From assembly GCA_016930075.1 (NCBI GenBank), contig JAFGHS010000084.1, positions 1-40,135 on the forward strand: a stretch of 40,135 nucleotides of DNA, read 5' to 3'. Each line of letters opens with the position of its first letter. The first letter of the stretch is position 1. The notes under the pieces were generated by a model. It had not been told where the DNA came from. It made no database searches and saw only the letters and a program-made list of their open reading frames with translations. Shown piece by piece: positions 7,097 through 15,913 of this stretch. This DNA is from Deltaproteobacteria bacterium (GTDB taxonomy: Bacteria; Desulfobacterota; Syntrophia; Syntrophales; JAFGHS01). The position numbers and the translations under genes were made by a program.

Positions 7097-8401
7097 ATGA
7101 ACAATTGGCGGGAAATCTATAAGAGCAGGATCGTTTCGGCTGAAGAATCAGTTGACTGCATCAAGAACGGAGACCGGGTTGTCGTTGGTCATGCATGCGG
7201 TTCACCCGAAACACTGCTCACGGCCCTGGTCAAGAATCCCGATTCCTGCAATAATGTGGAAATTGTCCATATGGTATCCATGGGAAGTTCGGCATACTGT
7301 ATGCCTGAAATGGACGGACATTTCCTGCATAATTCCCTTTTCGCCGGTCCAACGACGCGTCGCGCTATCCATGAGGGGCGGGCCATCTTTACGGTCTCCC
7401 ATTTCAGCCGGCTCCCCAGCCTCTTCAAAGAAGGCATACTGCCTGTGGATGTCATGCTCTGCATGGTGTCGCCCCCCGATGAACACGGCTATTGCTCCTT
7501 TGGAATATCCGTAGACTACACCAAGCCGGCAGCAGAAAGCGCCCGCCTGGTCATTGCGGAGGTCACGCCGCATATGCCGCGAACACTGGGCGATTCATTC
7601 ATCCATGTCTCGCAGATCGACTGCATCGTCGAAACAGAAGCAAAACCCATCATTCTGCTACCGCCAAAAATCACACAAACAGACGAGAGAATCGGCGCTT
7701 ATTGCGCCGAACTCATCAAAGACGGCGATTGCCTCCAATTGGGCATCGGCGCCGTCCCCGACGCCATTGTCGGTTTTTTAAAGAATAAAAAAGACCTCGG
7801 CATCCATACGGAGATGTTCTCCGACGGCGTGGCGGAACTGGTCGAGGCGGGCGTCGTCACCTGTGCAAAAAAGAATCTGCACACAGGAAAGATGGTGGCA
7901 ACGTTTTTCATGGGAACGGAGAAACTCTATCGCTTCGTCCATAACAATCCCCTGGTGCAGATGCATCCTGTTGATTACACGAACAATCCGTCGATCATCG
8001 CCCAAAATGACAACATGGTGTCGATCAACTCCACTCTGCAAGTCGATCTGACAGGCCAGGCGGCCTCCGAATCCATCGGGCACAAACAATACAGCGGTAC
8101 GGGCGGACAGGCGGACTTTATTCGCGGCGCCGCCTGGTCCAAAGGCGGTCGTTCCATCCTGGCCTTTCATTCCACAGCCGACGGCGGAAAGATCTCCCGC
8201 ATCTGCGCCACCCTTGATGAAGGCGCTGTTGTCACAACGACAAGGAGCGACATTCACTTCGCCGTCACGGAATACGGCATTGCCGACCTGCGGGGCAAGT
8301 CCGTCCCCGAACGCGCCAAGGCCCTCACCCGCTGCGCCCATCCGGCTTTCCGGGACAGGTTGACGGAAGAATTTCAGCGCCTTTACAGCCGGACCTTATA
8401 A
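7097..8401 (+). CDS. Acetyl-CoA hydrolase/4-hydroxybutyrate-type CoA-transferase
   Basis: 434 residues, the usual size of the Cat1/Cat2/4-hydroxybutyrate CoA-transferase family (class I fold). The predicted catalytic glutamate is Glu239 in 'HTEMFSDGV', at nearly the same position as in the clostridial 4-hydroxybutyrate CoA-transferase. 'GTGGQADFIRGAAWSKGG' and 'EYGIADLRGKSVPERA' are further family signatures. It moves CoA between a carboxylic acid and an acyl-CoA, probably with acetyl-CoA as one partner. The downstream malic enzyme and succinyl-CoA synthetase genes suggest succinate or another C4 acid as acceptor, but this is inference. The ribosome site is GAGG close to the ATG. The next gene starts 91 bases on, on the same strand. 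Confidence 0.88.
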   Translation: MNNWREIYKSRIVSAEESVDCIKNGDRVVVGHACGSPETLLTALVKNPDSCNNVEIVHMVSMGSSAYCMPEMDGHFLHNSLFAGPTTRRAIHEGRAIFTVSHFSRLPSLFKEGILPVDVMLCMVSPPDEHGYCSFGISVDYTKPAAESARLVIAEVTPHMPRTLGDSFIHVSQIDCIVETEAKPIILLPPKITQTDERIGAYCAELIKDGDCLQLGIGAVPDAIVGFLKNKKDLGIHTEMFSDGVAELVEAGVVTCAKKNLHTGKMVATFFMGTEKLYRFVHNNPLVQMHPVDYTNNPSIIAQNDNMVSINSTLQVDLTGQAASESIGHKQYSGTGGQADFIRGAAWSKGGRSILAFHSTADGGKISRICATLDEGAVVTTTRSDIHFAVTEYGIADLRGKSVPERAKALTRCAHPAFRDRLTEEFQRLYSRTL

Positions 8402-8492
8402 ATGAAAGAAATTTTCATCCGACAAAACAGATTTCTGGACTTTACCGTGCAGTTATTATAGAACTTTTCCCTGTTTCAAAAAAGGAGGGCCT

Positions 8493-9848
8493 ATGGAACC
8501 AAAATATCAACTCATGCGGACCTTGCGCTGCAAGGACATCAACCGTCCCGGCGTTTTGGGCAACCTCACAACCACCATCGGAAAAGCCGGCGGCAATATC
8601 GGAACCATCAGAACCGTAAGACTGGGCCACACGTTCATCATCCGGGACCTGGATATTTTTGTCGATGACGACGAACATCTGAATAACGTTGTGAACGCCG
8701 TTAAGGCCATTGAAGGGGTCACCCTCCTCGACGTCATCGACGAGGTCCTGCAACTCCACCGGGGCGGAAAGATCAAAATGGTGAATACCTTCGAGGTGAA
8801 ATCGACCAATATTCTGCGCAAGATATATACCCCCGGCGTCGCAGAGGTATGCCTCAGAATAGCGAAAGACCCCTCACTGAAAAACATCTATACGTCCATC
8901 TCCCGTTTCGTTGCCATTGTCACCGACGGTTCCCGCGTCCTCGGACTGGGCAATATCGGTCCCGCCGCCGCCATGCCCGTCATGGAAGGCAAGGCGGCGC
9001 TCCTTCACCAACTGGTCGGTTTGGGCGGCATCCCCATCCTGCTGGATACCAACGACACGGAAGCCACCATCGCGACGGTCAGGAATATCGCCCCGACTTT
9101 CGGCGGCATCCAGCTTGAAGATATCGCCTCGCCGCGCTGTTTCGACATTTATGCCCGCCTCCGCGACGAACTCGCAATCCCCGTCATGCACGACGATCAG
9201 CAGGGCACCGCGGTGGTCACACTGGCCGCAATTATCACAGCCTGTAAAAACACGGGCCGCGACATCAAAACGGCAAAAATCGGCCAGATCGGGCTGGGTG
9301 CGTCGGGCCTCGTCATTGCCGAAACGCTCTTCAAATTCACGGGCAACCCCGTCCTGGGCACGGCGCGCAGTGAAGCCAGTCTCAAACGCCACGAGGCGCG
9401 CGGCGGCATCCCCTCAACCTTGACGGAGATCATGCAAAAAGCCGACATCGTTGTGGGCTGCAGCGGCGTGAAGGGACTGATCGACCCCAAAACGGTTCGC
9501 AAAGGACAGATGATCTTCGCCCTTACCAATCCGGAACCGGAAATTGACCCCGACGTAGCCATAAAACACGGCGCAGCCCTTGCGACGGACGGCCGGTCCG
9601 TCAATAATCTCCTTTGCTTCCCGGGCATCTGGAAGGGAACGTTTGACGCCGGCGCCTCCCGGATCAATAACGACATGCTCGTCGCTGCGGCACTGGCTAT
9701 TGCCGAATATACGCCGGAAAACGAGTTGATGCCTTACATCCTGGATCAGGATGTGCATCGGGCGGTCACGCACGCTGTCGCTAGAGCCGCCGTAAAAACC
9801 GGCGTCGCCCGGAACAGCCTGGTCGACGACTACTTTGTGAATTCCTAG
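8493..9848 (+). CDS. Malic enzyme with N-terminal ACT domain
   Basis: 451 residues. Residues about 10-85 form an ACT-type regulatory domain ('DINRPGVLGNLTTTIGKAGGNIG'). The rest is a bacterial malic enzyme: catalytic Tyr112 in YTPGV, Lys167 in MEGKAAL, metal-binding 'LEDI' and 'HDDQQGTA', and an NAD(P)-binding GxGASG at about residue 270. It decarboxylates malate to pyruvate (or the reverse) with NAD(P)H. No phosphotransacetylase-like extension is present, unlike MaeB of E. coli. The ACT domain implies control by a small effector, possibly an amino acid. AAGGAGG precedes the ATG. The gene lies between the CoA-transferase and sucC genes, consistent with a C4-acid operon. Confidence 0.92.
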   Translation: MEPKYQLMRTLRCKDINRPGVLGNLTTTIGKAGGNIGTIRTVRLGHTFIIRDLDIFVDDDEHLNNVVNAVKAIEGVTLLDVIDEVLQLHRGGKIKMVNTFEVKSTNILRKIYTPGVAEVCLRIAKDPSLKNIYTSISRFVAIVTDGSRVLGLGNIGPAAAMPVMEGKAALLHQLVGLGGIPILLDTNDTEATIATVRNIAPTFGGIQLEDIASPRCFDIYARLRDELAIPVMHDDQQGTAVVTLAAIITACKNTGRDIKTAKIGQIGLGASGLVIAETLFKFTGNPVLGTARSEASLKRHEARGGIPSTLTEIMQKADIVVGCSGVKGLIDPKTVRKGQMIFALTNPEPEIDPDVAIKHGAALATDGRSVNNLLCFPGIWKGTFDAGASRINNDMLVAAALAIAEYTPENELMPYILDQDVHRAVTHAVARAAVKTGVARNSLVDDYFVNS

Positions 9849-9901
9849 GGGCCGGAAACGGAATCAGGCGCCGCAAATACCCGATTGAAGGAAGTTTATA
9901 G

Positions 9902-11065
9902 ATGAAAATCCATGAATATCAGGCAAAACAGCTTTTTCATGAATATGGCATCCCCATACCGAAGGGAATTACCATCCGCTCCGCCGCCGAAGTCCGCCAG
10001 GCCGTAGCCGGCCTCGGGCACATACGGCTCATCGTCAAGGCCCAAATCCATGCCGGCGGCAGGGGTAAGGCGGGAGGCATCCGCATCGCCGACAGCGCCG
10101 AGGAAGCAAACAAGGCCGCTGAAACGCTGATCGGCAAGCGTCTGGTAACGGAACAGACCGGCAGCAAGGGCATCCCTGTCAATCATGTCCTGATCGAGGA
10201 AGCCATCGATGTGGCAAAAGAGCTCTATGTGGGTTTTGCCATCGACCGGGTCAGCGCCTGCGTCAACATCCTTGTCAGCACCGAAGGCGGCATGGAAATT
10301 GAGAAAGTCGCCGCGGAAACTCCCGAAAAGATTTGGATGGAGTTAATCGACCCGGCCATCGGCTTAAGACCGTTCCAGGTCAACCGGATCTTCTACCAAA
10401 CCCGTCTGGACCACAAGCTTGCCAGGGAAATGGGCGGGATCATCACCAACCTGTATAACCTTTTCATGGACAAGGACTGTTCCCTTGCCGAAATCAACCC
10501 TCTGATTGTCGCAAAAGACGGGAGAATGGTTGCCCTGGACGCAAAACTGAACTTTGACGACAACGCCCTGTACCGGCATCCGGAACTGAGCGACTTGAGG
10601 GACGATCAGCAGGAGAATCCCCTCGAAGTCGAGGCGACCCGGCATCATCTCAATTATATCAAACTCAACGGCAATGTCGGGTGCATGGTCAACGGCGCCG
10701 GCCTCGCCATGGCCACCATGGATCTCATCAAACACGTCGGCGCCGAGCCGGCAAATTTCCTCGACGTCGGCGGCGGCGCCACCGCCGCCATGGTCAAGGA
10801 AGGATTGAAGATCATCCTGTCCGATGAATCCGTCAAACTGGTTTTCATCAATATTTTTGGCGGCATTCTGCGATGCGATACCCTTGCCAGAGGTGTGGTG
10901 GACGCGGCTCGCGAACTGAAAATCAATATCCCTCTGGTGATCAGGCTCGAGGGAACAAACGTAGAGGAAGGACGCCGTATCCTGGCGGCCTCCGGTCTTT
11001 ATTTCGATGTGGCGGAAAGTCTTAAAGACGCAGCGGAAATAATATCCGCCTTGATCAGACCATAG
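9902..11065 (+). CDS. sucC: Succinyl-CoA synthetase, beta subunit
   Basis: 387 residues, standard length. It begins with the family-typical MKIHEYQAK and has an ATP-grasp domain including '[13 protein letters not shown]' and a C-terminal CoA-ligase domain with 'FLDVGGGA' and '[11 protein letters not shown]'. With SucD it performs substrate-level phosphorylation from succinyl-CoA, or activates succinate. AAGGAAG precedes the ATG; sucD follows after 19 bases. In a syntroph this could be the ATP-yielding step of propionate-type or amino-acid breakdown, or serve the oxidative/reductive TCA route. Confidence 0.95.
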   Translation: MKIHEYQAKQLFHEYGIPIPKGITIRSAAEVRQAVAGLGHIRLIVKAQIHAGGRGKAGGIRIADSAEEANKAAETLIGKRLVTEQTGSKGIPVNHVLIEEAIDVAKELYVGFAIDRVSACVNILVSTEGGMEIEKVAAETPEKIWMELIDPAIGLRPFQVNRIFYQTRLDHKLAREMGGIITNLYNLFMDKDCSLAEINPLIVAKDGRMVALDAKLNFDDNALYRHPELSDLRDDQQENPLEVEATRHHLNYIKLNGNVGCMVNGAGLAMATMDLIKHVGAEPANFLDVGGGATAAMVKEGLKIILSDESVKLVFINIFGGILRCDTLARGVVDAARELKINIPLVIRLEGTNVEEGRRILAASGLYFDVAESLKDAAEIISALIRP

Positions 11066-11084
11066 GAGAGGGGTTTGGGCGCAC

Positions 11085-11957
11085 ATGAGCATCATTGTCG
11101 ATAAAAATACGAGATTGGTCGTTCAGGGTATAACCGGTCAGGAAGGAACGTTTCACACGAAAAAGATGATCGAATACGGAACCAGAGTCGTCGCCGGGGT
11201 GACGCCGGGCAAGGGGGGCCAGAAGTTCGACGGCATTCCCGTATTCAACGCCGTGCGGGATGCCGTCCGGGACGCCGATGCCAACGCCGCAGCCATCTTC
11301 GTACCCCCATCCTTTGCCGCCGACGCCATTATGGAAGCGACGGAAGCGGGCGTTTCACTGGTGGTCTGCCTCACCGAAGGCATTCCCACTCTTGACATGA
11401 TTACGGTCCGCCAATACATGAAAGAGAAAAAGACCCTGCTCATCGGCCCGAATACGGCAGGGATTATCAGCCCCGGCAAATGCAAGATCGGCGTCATGGC
11501 GGGTTATATCCATAAAGAAGGCCGTATCGGCGTGATCTCCCGAAGCGGCACCCTGACCTATGAGGTCGTCGATCAGCTCACCAAAAGGGACATCGGCCAG
11601 TCCACCTGTATCGGCATCGGCGGCGATCCCATCGTCGGGTTAAAATATCTTGATTTGCTCCCCATGTTTGAAAACGACAAAAACACGGACGCTGTCGTTA
11701 TGATCGGCGAAATCGGCGGCAGCGCTGAAGAAGACGCGGCGGCCTATCACCGGGATCATATGAAAAAACCCCTGGTTGCCTTCATCGCCGGCGTTACGGC
11801 GCCGCCGGGCAGACGCATGGGCCACGCGGGCGCCATTGTGTCGCGGGGCGTCGGAGATGCGGCTTCGAAGATGCGCGTCCTTGAAGAGGCGGGCATTACC
11901 GTGGTAAAAGACCCCGCCGGCATCGGCGAAACGCTGGAAGCCGTTTTGGGAAAGTAA
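11085..11957 (+). CDS. sucD: Succinyl-CoA synthetase, alpha subunit
   Basis: 290 residues. CoA-binding Rossmann region at '[12 protein letters not shown]' and the phosphorylated histidine His247 in 'GHAGAIVS' are visible. '[13 protein letters not shown]' and 'GIGGDPIVG' are standard ligase motifs. GGAGAGG lies upstream of the ATG. It is the last gene of the plus-strand block; the next gene converges from the right after 39 bases, in which no clear terminator hairpin is seen. Confidence 0.95.
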   Translation: MSIIVDKNTRLVVQGITGQEGTFHTKKMIEYGTRVVAGVTPGKGGQKFDGIPVFNAVRDAVRDADANAAAIFVPPSFAADAIMEATEAGVSLVVCLTEGIPTLDMITVRQYMKEKKTLLIGPNTAGIISPGKCKIGVMAGYIHKEGRIGVISRSGTLTYEVVDQLTKRDIGQSTCIGIGGDPIVGLKYLDLLPMFENDKNTDAVVMIGEIGGSAEEDAAAYHRDHMKKPLVAFIAGVTAPPGRRMGHAGAIVSRGVGDAASKMRVLEEAGITVVKDPAGIGETLEAVLGK

Positions 11958-11996
11958 ATTGCATCAGGACCGAAAGGTAAATTGCCCAAAAAACCC

Positions 11997-12926
11997 CTAG
12001 AGACCCAATATCTTTGCAGCGTTCCCGCCCAGAATCATATCCACTTCATCCTTCGTGAAATGGACGCCTTCAGGCGCCTTCGAAGGCAGGTTTTTGATCG
12101 TTTGGACCCAGTGTTCGATCGGTGTGACGATCATATCAATCGGTGCATCAGAGCCAAAAAGAACCTTCTCGGGACCGACAAGATCCATCAGTGTTCGCAG
12201 TTCACGGCAAAACAGGTCAAAGCGGTTATAAGCAAAAATATCCCACATGGCCAGATCGCCGTATAAAGACGGTTGCACGGATGCCAGAGCGGCCCAGGGA
12301 CGCCAGTTGATGGTACCTCCCATATGCGCCGCGATGACCGTAATCTCAGGAAAATCGCAACCAATGTCGGCAAGCAGCATGGGCTCGGCATACTTGCCCC
12401 GCGACGGAGGATTCAGAGGCGAGGTATGGGTCAGAAGAATCCCTTTGTGTTTGGCCAGCACTTCAAGCACTCTGTAGGATTCGGACCCCGACGGATCAAA
12501 ACCGTTGTCGGGGTGATATTTGATCCCTCGCATCCCGTAATCGTCCAGATACAGCCTGGCCAGTTCCACCGCATCGGGCCGTCTCGGATCGAGGGCTGCC
12601 AGAGGGATGATTCGCCGGGGAAATTTCCCGGCCGCCTCGCTTAACGTCTTGTTCGACCGCTTAAGACTTTCCGTCGTATATATGGGATTGGGATATTCGT
12701 CTGTGGAAAGGGCCACGGTCACGTCAATGCCCCCGGCATCCATTCTTTCGATCAGCTTCTCGCCGGTCCCGGCGCCCCACGTCTCCATCGCCCGCTTCAC
12801 TAATTCCTCCGGGTCCGGTTGGGACACCCCCATTTTATTTGCTATGCGCATCATCAGCGGCAGGTTCGACCGGGCCGCTTTTTCACTCATATTGATGATG
12901 TAATGGTAATGCGTATCGACAATCAT
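11997..12926 (-). CDS. Amidohydrolase-2 family metal-dependent hydrolase
   Basis: 309 residues, TIM-barrel amidohydrolase of the ACMSD/resorcylate decarboxylase-like group. Motifs in order are DTHYH (N-terminal metal-binding HxH-like), 'GIKYHPDNG', 'LLTHTSP', 'VIAAHMGGT', 'LFGSDAPID' with the catalytic/metal Asp, and C-terminal 'NAAKILGL'. It hydrolyses or decarboxylates an unidentified small substrate. AAGGAGGA precedes the ATG. It starts 18 bases after rapZ ends and so is likely the last gene of the long minus-strand run, though its function is not obviously linked to that cluster. Confidence 0.8.
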   Translation of the reverse strand: MIVDTHYHYIINMSEKAARSNLPLMMRIANKMGVSQPDPEELVKRAMETWGAGTGEKLIERMDAGGIDVTVALSTDEYPNPIYTTESLKRSNKTLSEAAGKFPRRIIPLAALDPRRPDAVELARLYLDDYGMRGIKYHPDNGFDPSGSESYRVLEVLAKHKGILLTHTSPLNPPSRGKYAEPMLLADIGCDFPEITVIAAHMGGTINWRPWAALASVQPSLYGDLAMWDIFAYNRFDLFCRELRTLMDLVGPEKVLFGSDAPIDMIVTPIEHWVQTIKNLPSKAPEGVHFTKDEVDMILGGNAAKILGL

Positions 12927-12944
12927 TTTCTCCTCCTTTTTAAA

Positions 12945-13811
12945 TCAGCTTTTACTGATATCCCGGTGATTGATGTTGACAATATATCCTTTATCGGCAA
13001 AATGCCCGACGAGGCAATTCGCCACAACCACTGACCGATGCTTTCCCGCCGTACAGCCGACGGCGATATTGAGGTTTGTTTTCCCTTCTTTTTCGTAAAG
13101 AGGCATAAGAAATTCCAGAAGATCGAACAACTTGTTCAGAAAAACGGCGCTTTCTTCCGATTGAAGAACATAATTGCGGGCCTGCGGATTGTGACCGTCG
13201 AAAGCCCTGAGGTGCGGGACAAAATGGGGATTGGGAAGAAACCGGACATCGAGAACCAGATCGGCATCCACAGGCAATCCGTTCCGATAGCCGAAAGACG
13301 TAACGTTGACCACCAGTTTTTTGGTCTGGGAAGAAGCCAGAAAATACGTTTGTACGACATTTTTGAGTTGATGCACATTATAGGACGTCGTATCGATAAT
13401 CTTATGGGCCATCTTTTTTAAGGGCGCCAATCGCTCCCGCTCAATCCTGATGCCCTCCATGACCGGACCGTTGACGGAAAGGGGGTGGCGTCGCCGCGTT
13501 TCACTGAACCGGCGCACCAGAACCTCCTCGCTGGAATCGACATACAATATTTCGATGTCATATCCTTTTTCCTTAAGATTGGAGAAAATCCTGGCATACT
13601 TTTCCAGAAAGCTCTTTTCTCTCAGGTCCATGACCATGGCAATATTCGATATGCCTTTTGCGGGGTCGGACTGAATATCGAGAAATTTCGGCAGCAAAAC
13701 GACGGGCATATTGTCGACGCAAAAAAAACCGACGTCCTCAAGGGCCTTCAGGGCCGTACTTTTCCCCGAACCGGAAAGGCCCGTGATAATCACAACTTTA
13801 AGTTCTTTCAT
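12945..13811 (-). CDS. rapZ: RapZ/YvcJ family nucleotide-binding protein
   Basis: 288 residues. N-terminal Walker A GLSGSGKS (residues 11-18), then '[13 protein letters not shown]', and a C-terminal domain with '[13 protein letters not shown]', all typical of RapZ. In E. coli RapZ binds GlmZ RNA and controls GlcN-6-P synthase; elsewhere its role is less clear. Its ATG overlaps the stop of the hprK-like gene (ATGA), so translation is probably coupled. Position after hpf-ptsN matches the conserved proteobacterial rpoN neighbourhood. Confidence 0.92.
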   Translation of the reverse strand: MKELKVVIITGLSGSGKSTALKALEDVGFFCVDNMPVVLLPKFLDIQSDPAKGISNIAMVMDLREKSFLEKYARIFSNLKEKGYDIEILYVDSSEEVLVRRFSETRRRHPLSVNGPVMEGIRIERERLAPLKKMAHKIIDTTSYNVHQLKNVVQTYFLASSQTKKLVVNVTSFGYRNGLPVDADLVLDVRFLPNPHFVPHLRAFDGHNPQARNYVLQSEESAVFLNKLFDLLEFLMPLYEKEGKTNLNIAVGCTAGKHRSVVVANCLVGHFADKGYIVNINHRDISKS

Positions 13812-14692
13812 GATTCCCGCCCTTTCTTTGCGTATTCACCGGCAAAATACCCGACGGCATCGGCCATACGGCCGACATCATGGAGTCCCGAAAGGCGGAT
13901 GAACGGCAGTTCAACGCCCATGATGATTTTCCTGTCCCCAAAGGGCATGGCGCCGTCATCTTCTTCGTTGCCCGCGTCGCTTGCGAACTCCACATTCATG
14001 TCCACAACCGTTTCCGGACAGACGGACAAAGCCCCGAACACATCCGAAGCCTTTACAATGCCCACGGGCTTTAATTCCAGCAGGCCGGCGGTCAGGGGAT
14101 GGGGTCGCCCGTAAAGACGATTGTCCTGTTTTTTTTCAATTTCCACGCAATCGTCGGCAACAAAGCAATGCCCCCGTTCCACCAGCCGAACGGCGCACCG
14201 TGTTTTGCCGACATCGCTATCACCGCTCATAAGAACGCCGACACCCGCACAATCGACAAGGGTGCCGCACAGGGTCGCAATGTGGTCGATCTTCTCCCGG
14301 AGAAGACCCAGGATGCGGCTGGCAAGAAGGTGCTCATCGTATATGGAGCCGAATATGGGTATGTTGTATCTTATGGCAAAACGGGCAAGATCATGGGGCA
14401 TTGCCCGCATTTCGGCCAGGGCCAAAAAAGGAATGCCGGCCGTTTTTAAAGTTTGAAAAATGACATGACCATTTACATGCAATGACGTTTTCAATTGACG
14501 CCGACAGGATTTCGCGATGATCAAAGGAACCCGTGCGGCTGGGCTCTGGGACAAACCGCGCACCCCCGTTGCGATCCGGACCCGTGCGCCGGTCAATTCG
14601 GTCATCAATCCCGACGGCGCCGCGCAGATCCGGGTGATGCCTAACTTTCCCCCATCTTCTTCAATCAGGTCCCTGACCGTCATCACCATCAC
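13808..14692 (-). CDS. hprK: Divergent HPr kinase/phosphorylase-like protein
   Basis: 294 residues. The N-terminal '[13 protein letters not shown]' and C-terminal kinase domain align by eye with HPr kinase/phosphorylase. The P-loop reads GDSDVGKT (157-164) and the acidic pair is Asp180/Asp181 in FVADD, keeping a constant +2 offset from the Lactobacillus casei numbering. The active-site His (140 in L. casei) is replaced by Cys142, and the phosphorylase signature (usually LEIRGLGI) reads LELKPVGI. Kinase activity seems possible; phosphorylase activity is doubtful (inference). Its likely target is a Ser residue on a PTS HPr/NPr protein, which is not encoded in this window. Three ATG codons (14692, 14689, 14683) compete as start and no strong ribosome site is visible. 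Confidence 0.8.
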   Translation of the reverse strand: MMVMTVRDLIEEDGGKLGITRICAAPSGLMTELTGARVRIATGVRGLSQSPAARVPLIIAKSCRRQLKTSLHVNGHVIFQTLKTAGIPFLALAEMRAMPHDLARFAIRYNIPIFGSIYDEHLLASRILGLLREKIDHIATLCGTLVDCAGVGVLMSGDSDVGKTRCAVRLVERGHCFVADDCVEIEKKQDNRLYGRPHPLTAGLLELKPVGIVKASDVFGALSVCPETVVDMNVEFASDAGNEEDDGAMPFGDRKIIMGVELPFIRLSGLHDVGRMADAVGYFAGEYAKKGRES

Positions 14693-14722
14693 ACGGACGA
14701 CAAGATCAGAAACCGATGGCCG

Positions 14723-15184
14723 TCAGCATGTCTCATCCTTTTGCCTGATGGCGTCGTACAGCTCGTCGCGGGATTTCGCCTCCAGAAGCTGTTTCCTGAA
14801 GCCGCCGTCCCTGAGCATGCGCGATATCTTTGCCAGCACCTTGAGATGCTGACCGGCACTGTTTTCCGGGGCGATGAGGAGGAAGAAAATATGAACCGGT
14901 TTCCCGTCCAGGGCGTTAAATTCAATCCCCTCTTCACTTCGGCCGAAAGCCGCAACCAGATGATCAAGATTGCCCAGTTTCCCATGAGGAATGGCCATGC
15001 CTTCGCCGATACAGGTGCTGCCGAGTTTCTCTCTGTCCAGCAGGGCCTTCAGCATCGCTTCATGATCAAGGTTTCTATGGGCTTTTAAAAAAAGAGCCGA
15101 CAATTCAGCCAGGACATCTCTTTTATTTTTTGCCCTCAGGTCATCAATGATATATTCTTTCTGTAAAATGTCCGCAATATTCAT
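14723..15184 (-). CDS. ptsN: PTS IIA-like nitrogen-regulatory protein
   Basis: 153 residues starting MNIADIL, the family's standard beginning; an upstream ATG eight codons earlier overlaps the end of hpf but would add non-homologous residues. The phosphorylated histidine is His67 in AIPHGK. It belongs to the EIIA-Ntr/fructose IIA fold and accepts phosphate from NPr in the regulatory PTS. Conserved placement after rpoN-hpf supports PtsN over a sugar-specific IIA. The first residues lie a few bases past the hpf stop codon, so the pair is probably co-translated. Confidence 0.92.
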   Translation of the reverse strand: MNIADILQKEYIIDDLRAKNKRDVLAELSALFLKAHRNLDHEAMLKALLDREKLGSTCIGEGMAIPHGKLGNLDHLVAAFGRSEEGIEFNALDGKPVHIFFLLIAPENSAGQHLKVLAKISRMLRDGGFRKQLLEAKSRDELYDAIRQKDETC

Positions 15185-15200
15185 AATAAAACCCCGGCAA

Positions 15201-15743
15201 TCAGCCATTTGTCTCTATCAGCGAATACTTTCCGTCATCGCGGCGATAAATCAAACTGACATTTTCCGTCGCCGAATCACGGTATATGATGAACCGGTTT
15301 TTTGATGATTCCATTTCCATGACGGCATCATCAATCGACATCGGCTCAAGGACCATCTTTTTTGTTTCCGCCAATTTCGCATAGACAGGGTCTTCCATCT
15401 CATCGCCTGACGAATCCATCGATCCCGCATCATCCATACGACTGCTGTTATTCGCTTTATGGCCTCTGATCTTTTCCTTATGCTTTTTGATCTGTCTTTC
15501 GATCTTTTCAATAGCGTTATCAATGGCCAGGTGCATGTCTTTATCCTCTTCCTTGCCGTTGACGTTTAATCCCGTGGCTATAATGTTGACTTCCGCGACA
15601 TTCCGGAATTTTTCCACCGACAGAACCACGCGCGCATCGACGGGATTATCGATATATTTCTTAAGTTTTTTGAGCCTCTCTTCGATATATTCCTTCTGCC
15701 ACTCTTCACCATCCGTATTCCTAAAGGTCACAGAAACTTTCAT
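15201..15743 (-). CDS. hpf: Long-form ribosome hibernation promoting factor
   Basis: 180 residues. The N-terminal ~100 residues form the S30AE/HPF fold with a basic helix (IERQIKKHKEKI). A low-complexity acidic/Ser linker (about 105-125) leads to the C-terminal dimerisation domain ('EPMSIDDAVMEME...RFIIYRD...YRRDDGKYSLIE'). Long HPF alone promotes 100S ribosome dimers in stationary phase. AGGAGG precedes the ATG, and a promoter with perfect -35 lies about 120 bases upstream, so hpf-ptsN-hprK-rapZ may be expressed independently of rpoN. Confidence 0.95.
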   Translation of the reverse strand: MKVSVTFRNTDGEEWQKEYIEERLKKLKKYIDNPVDARVVLSVEKFRNVAEVNIIATGLNVNGKEEDKDMHLAIDNAIEKIERQIKKHKEKIRGHKANNSSRMDDAGSMDSSGDEMEDPVYAKLAETKKMVLEPMSIDDAVMEMESSKNRFIIYRDSATENVSLIYRRDDGKYSLIETNG

Positions 15744-15866
15744 TTTACGTCCTCCTGTATCAGTATCTTGCGTTAACCATCTTATCTCCTGTCATTTCCG
15801 CCGCATGATAAAAGGATAAAACCGAACGCATGCCGTCGCCGATAAAATGAACCGGAAAAGCGTTTT

Positions 15867-15895
15867 GCTATAATGACAACCATGACGATTGTCAA
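15867..15895 (-). promoter_or_regulatory. Promoter candidate for hpf-ptsN-hprK-rapZ
   Basis: Minus strand TTGACA (15895-15890), 17-base spacer, TATAGC (15872-15867), in the 170-base rpoN-hpf gap. The -35 lies inside a short palindrome (ACGATTG/CAATCGT), which could also bind a regulator. Confidence 0.5.
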
Positions 15896-15913
15896 TCGTT
15901 TTTTTTTGACTTC

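Noticed and set aside
15885..15907. Palindrome ACGATTG/CAATCGT followed by Ts on the plus strand
   Set aside because: It looks like a terminator but no plus-strand gene ends here, the fully paired loop is one base, and it carries the -35 of the minus-strand hpf promoter.
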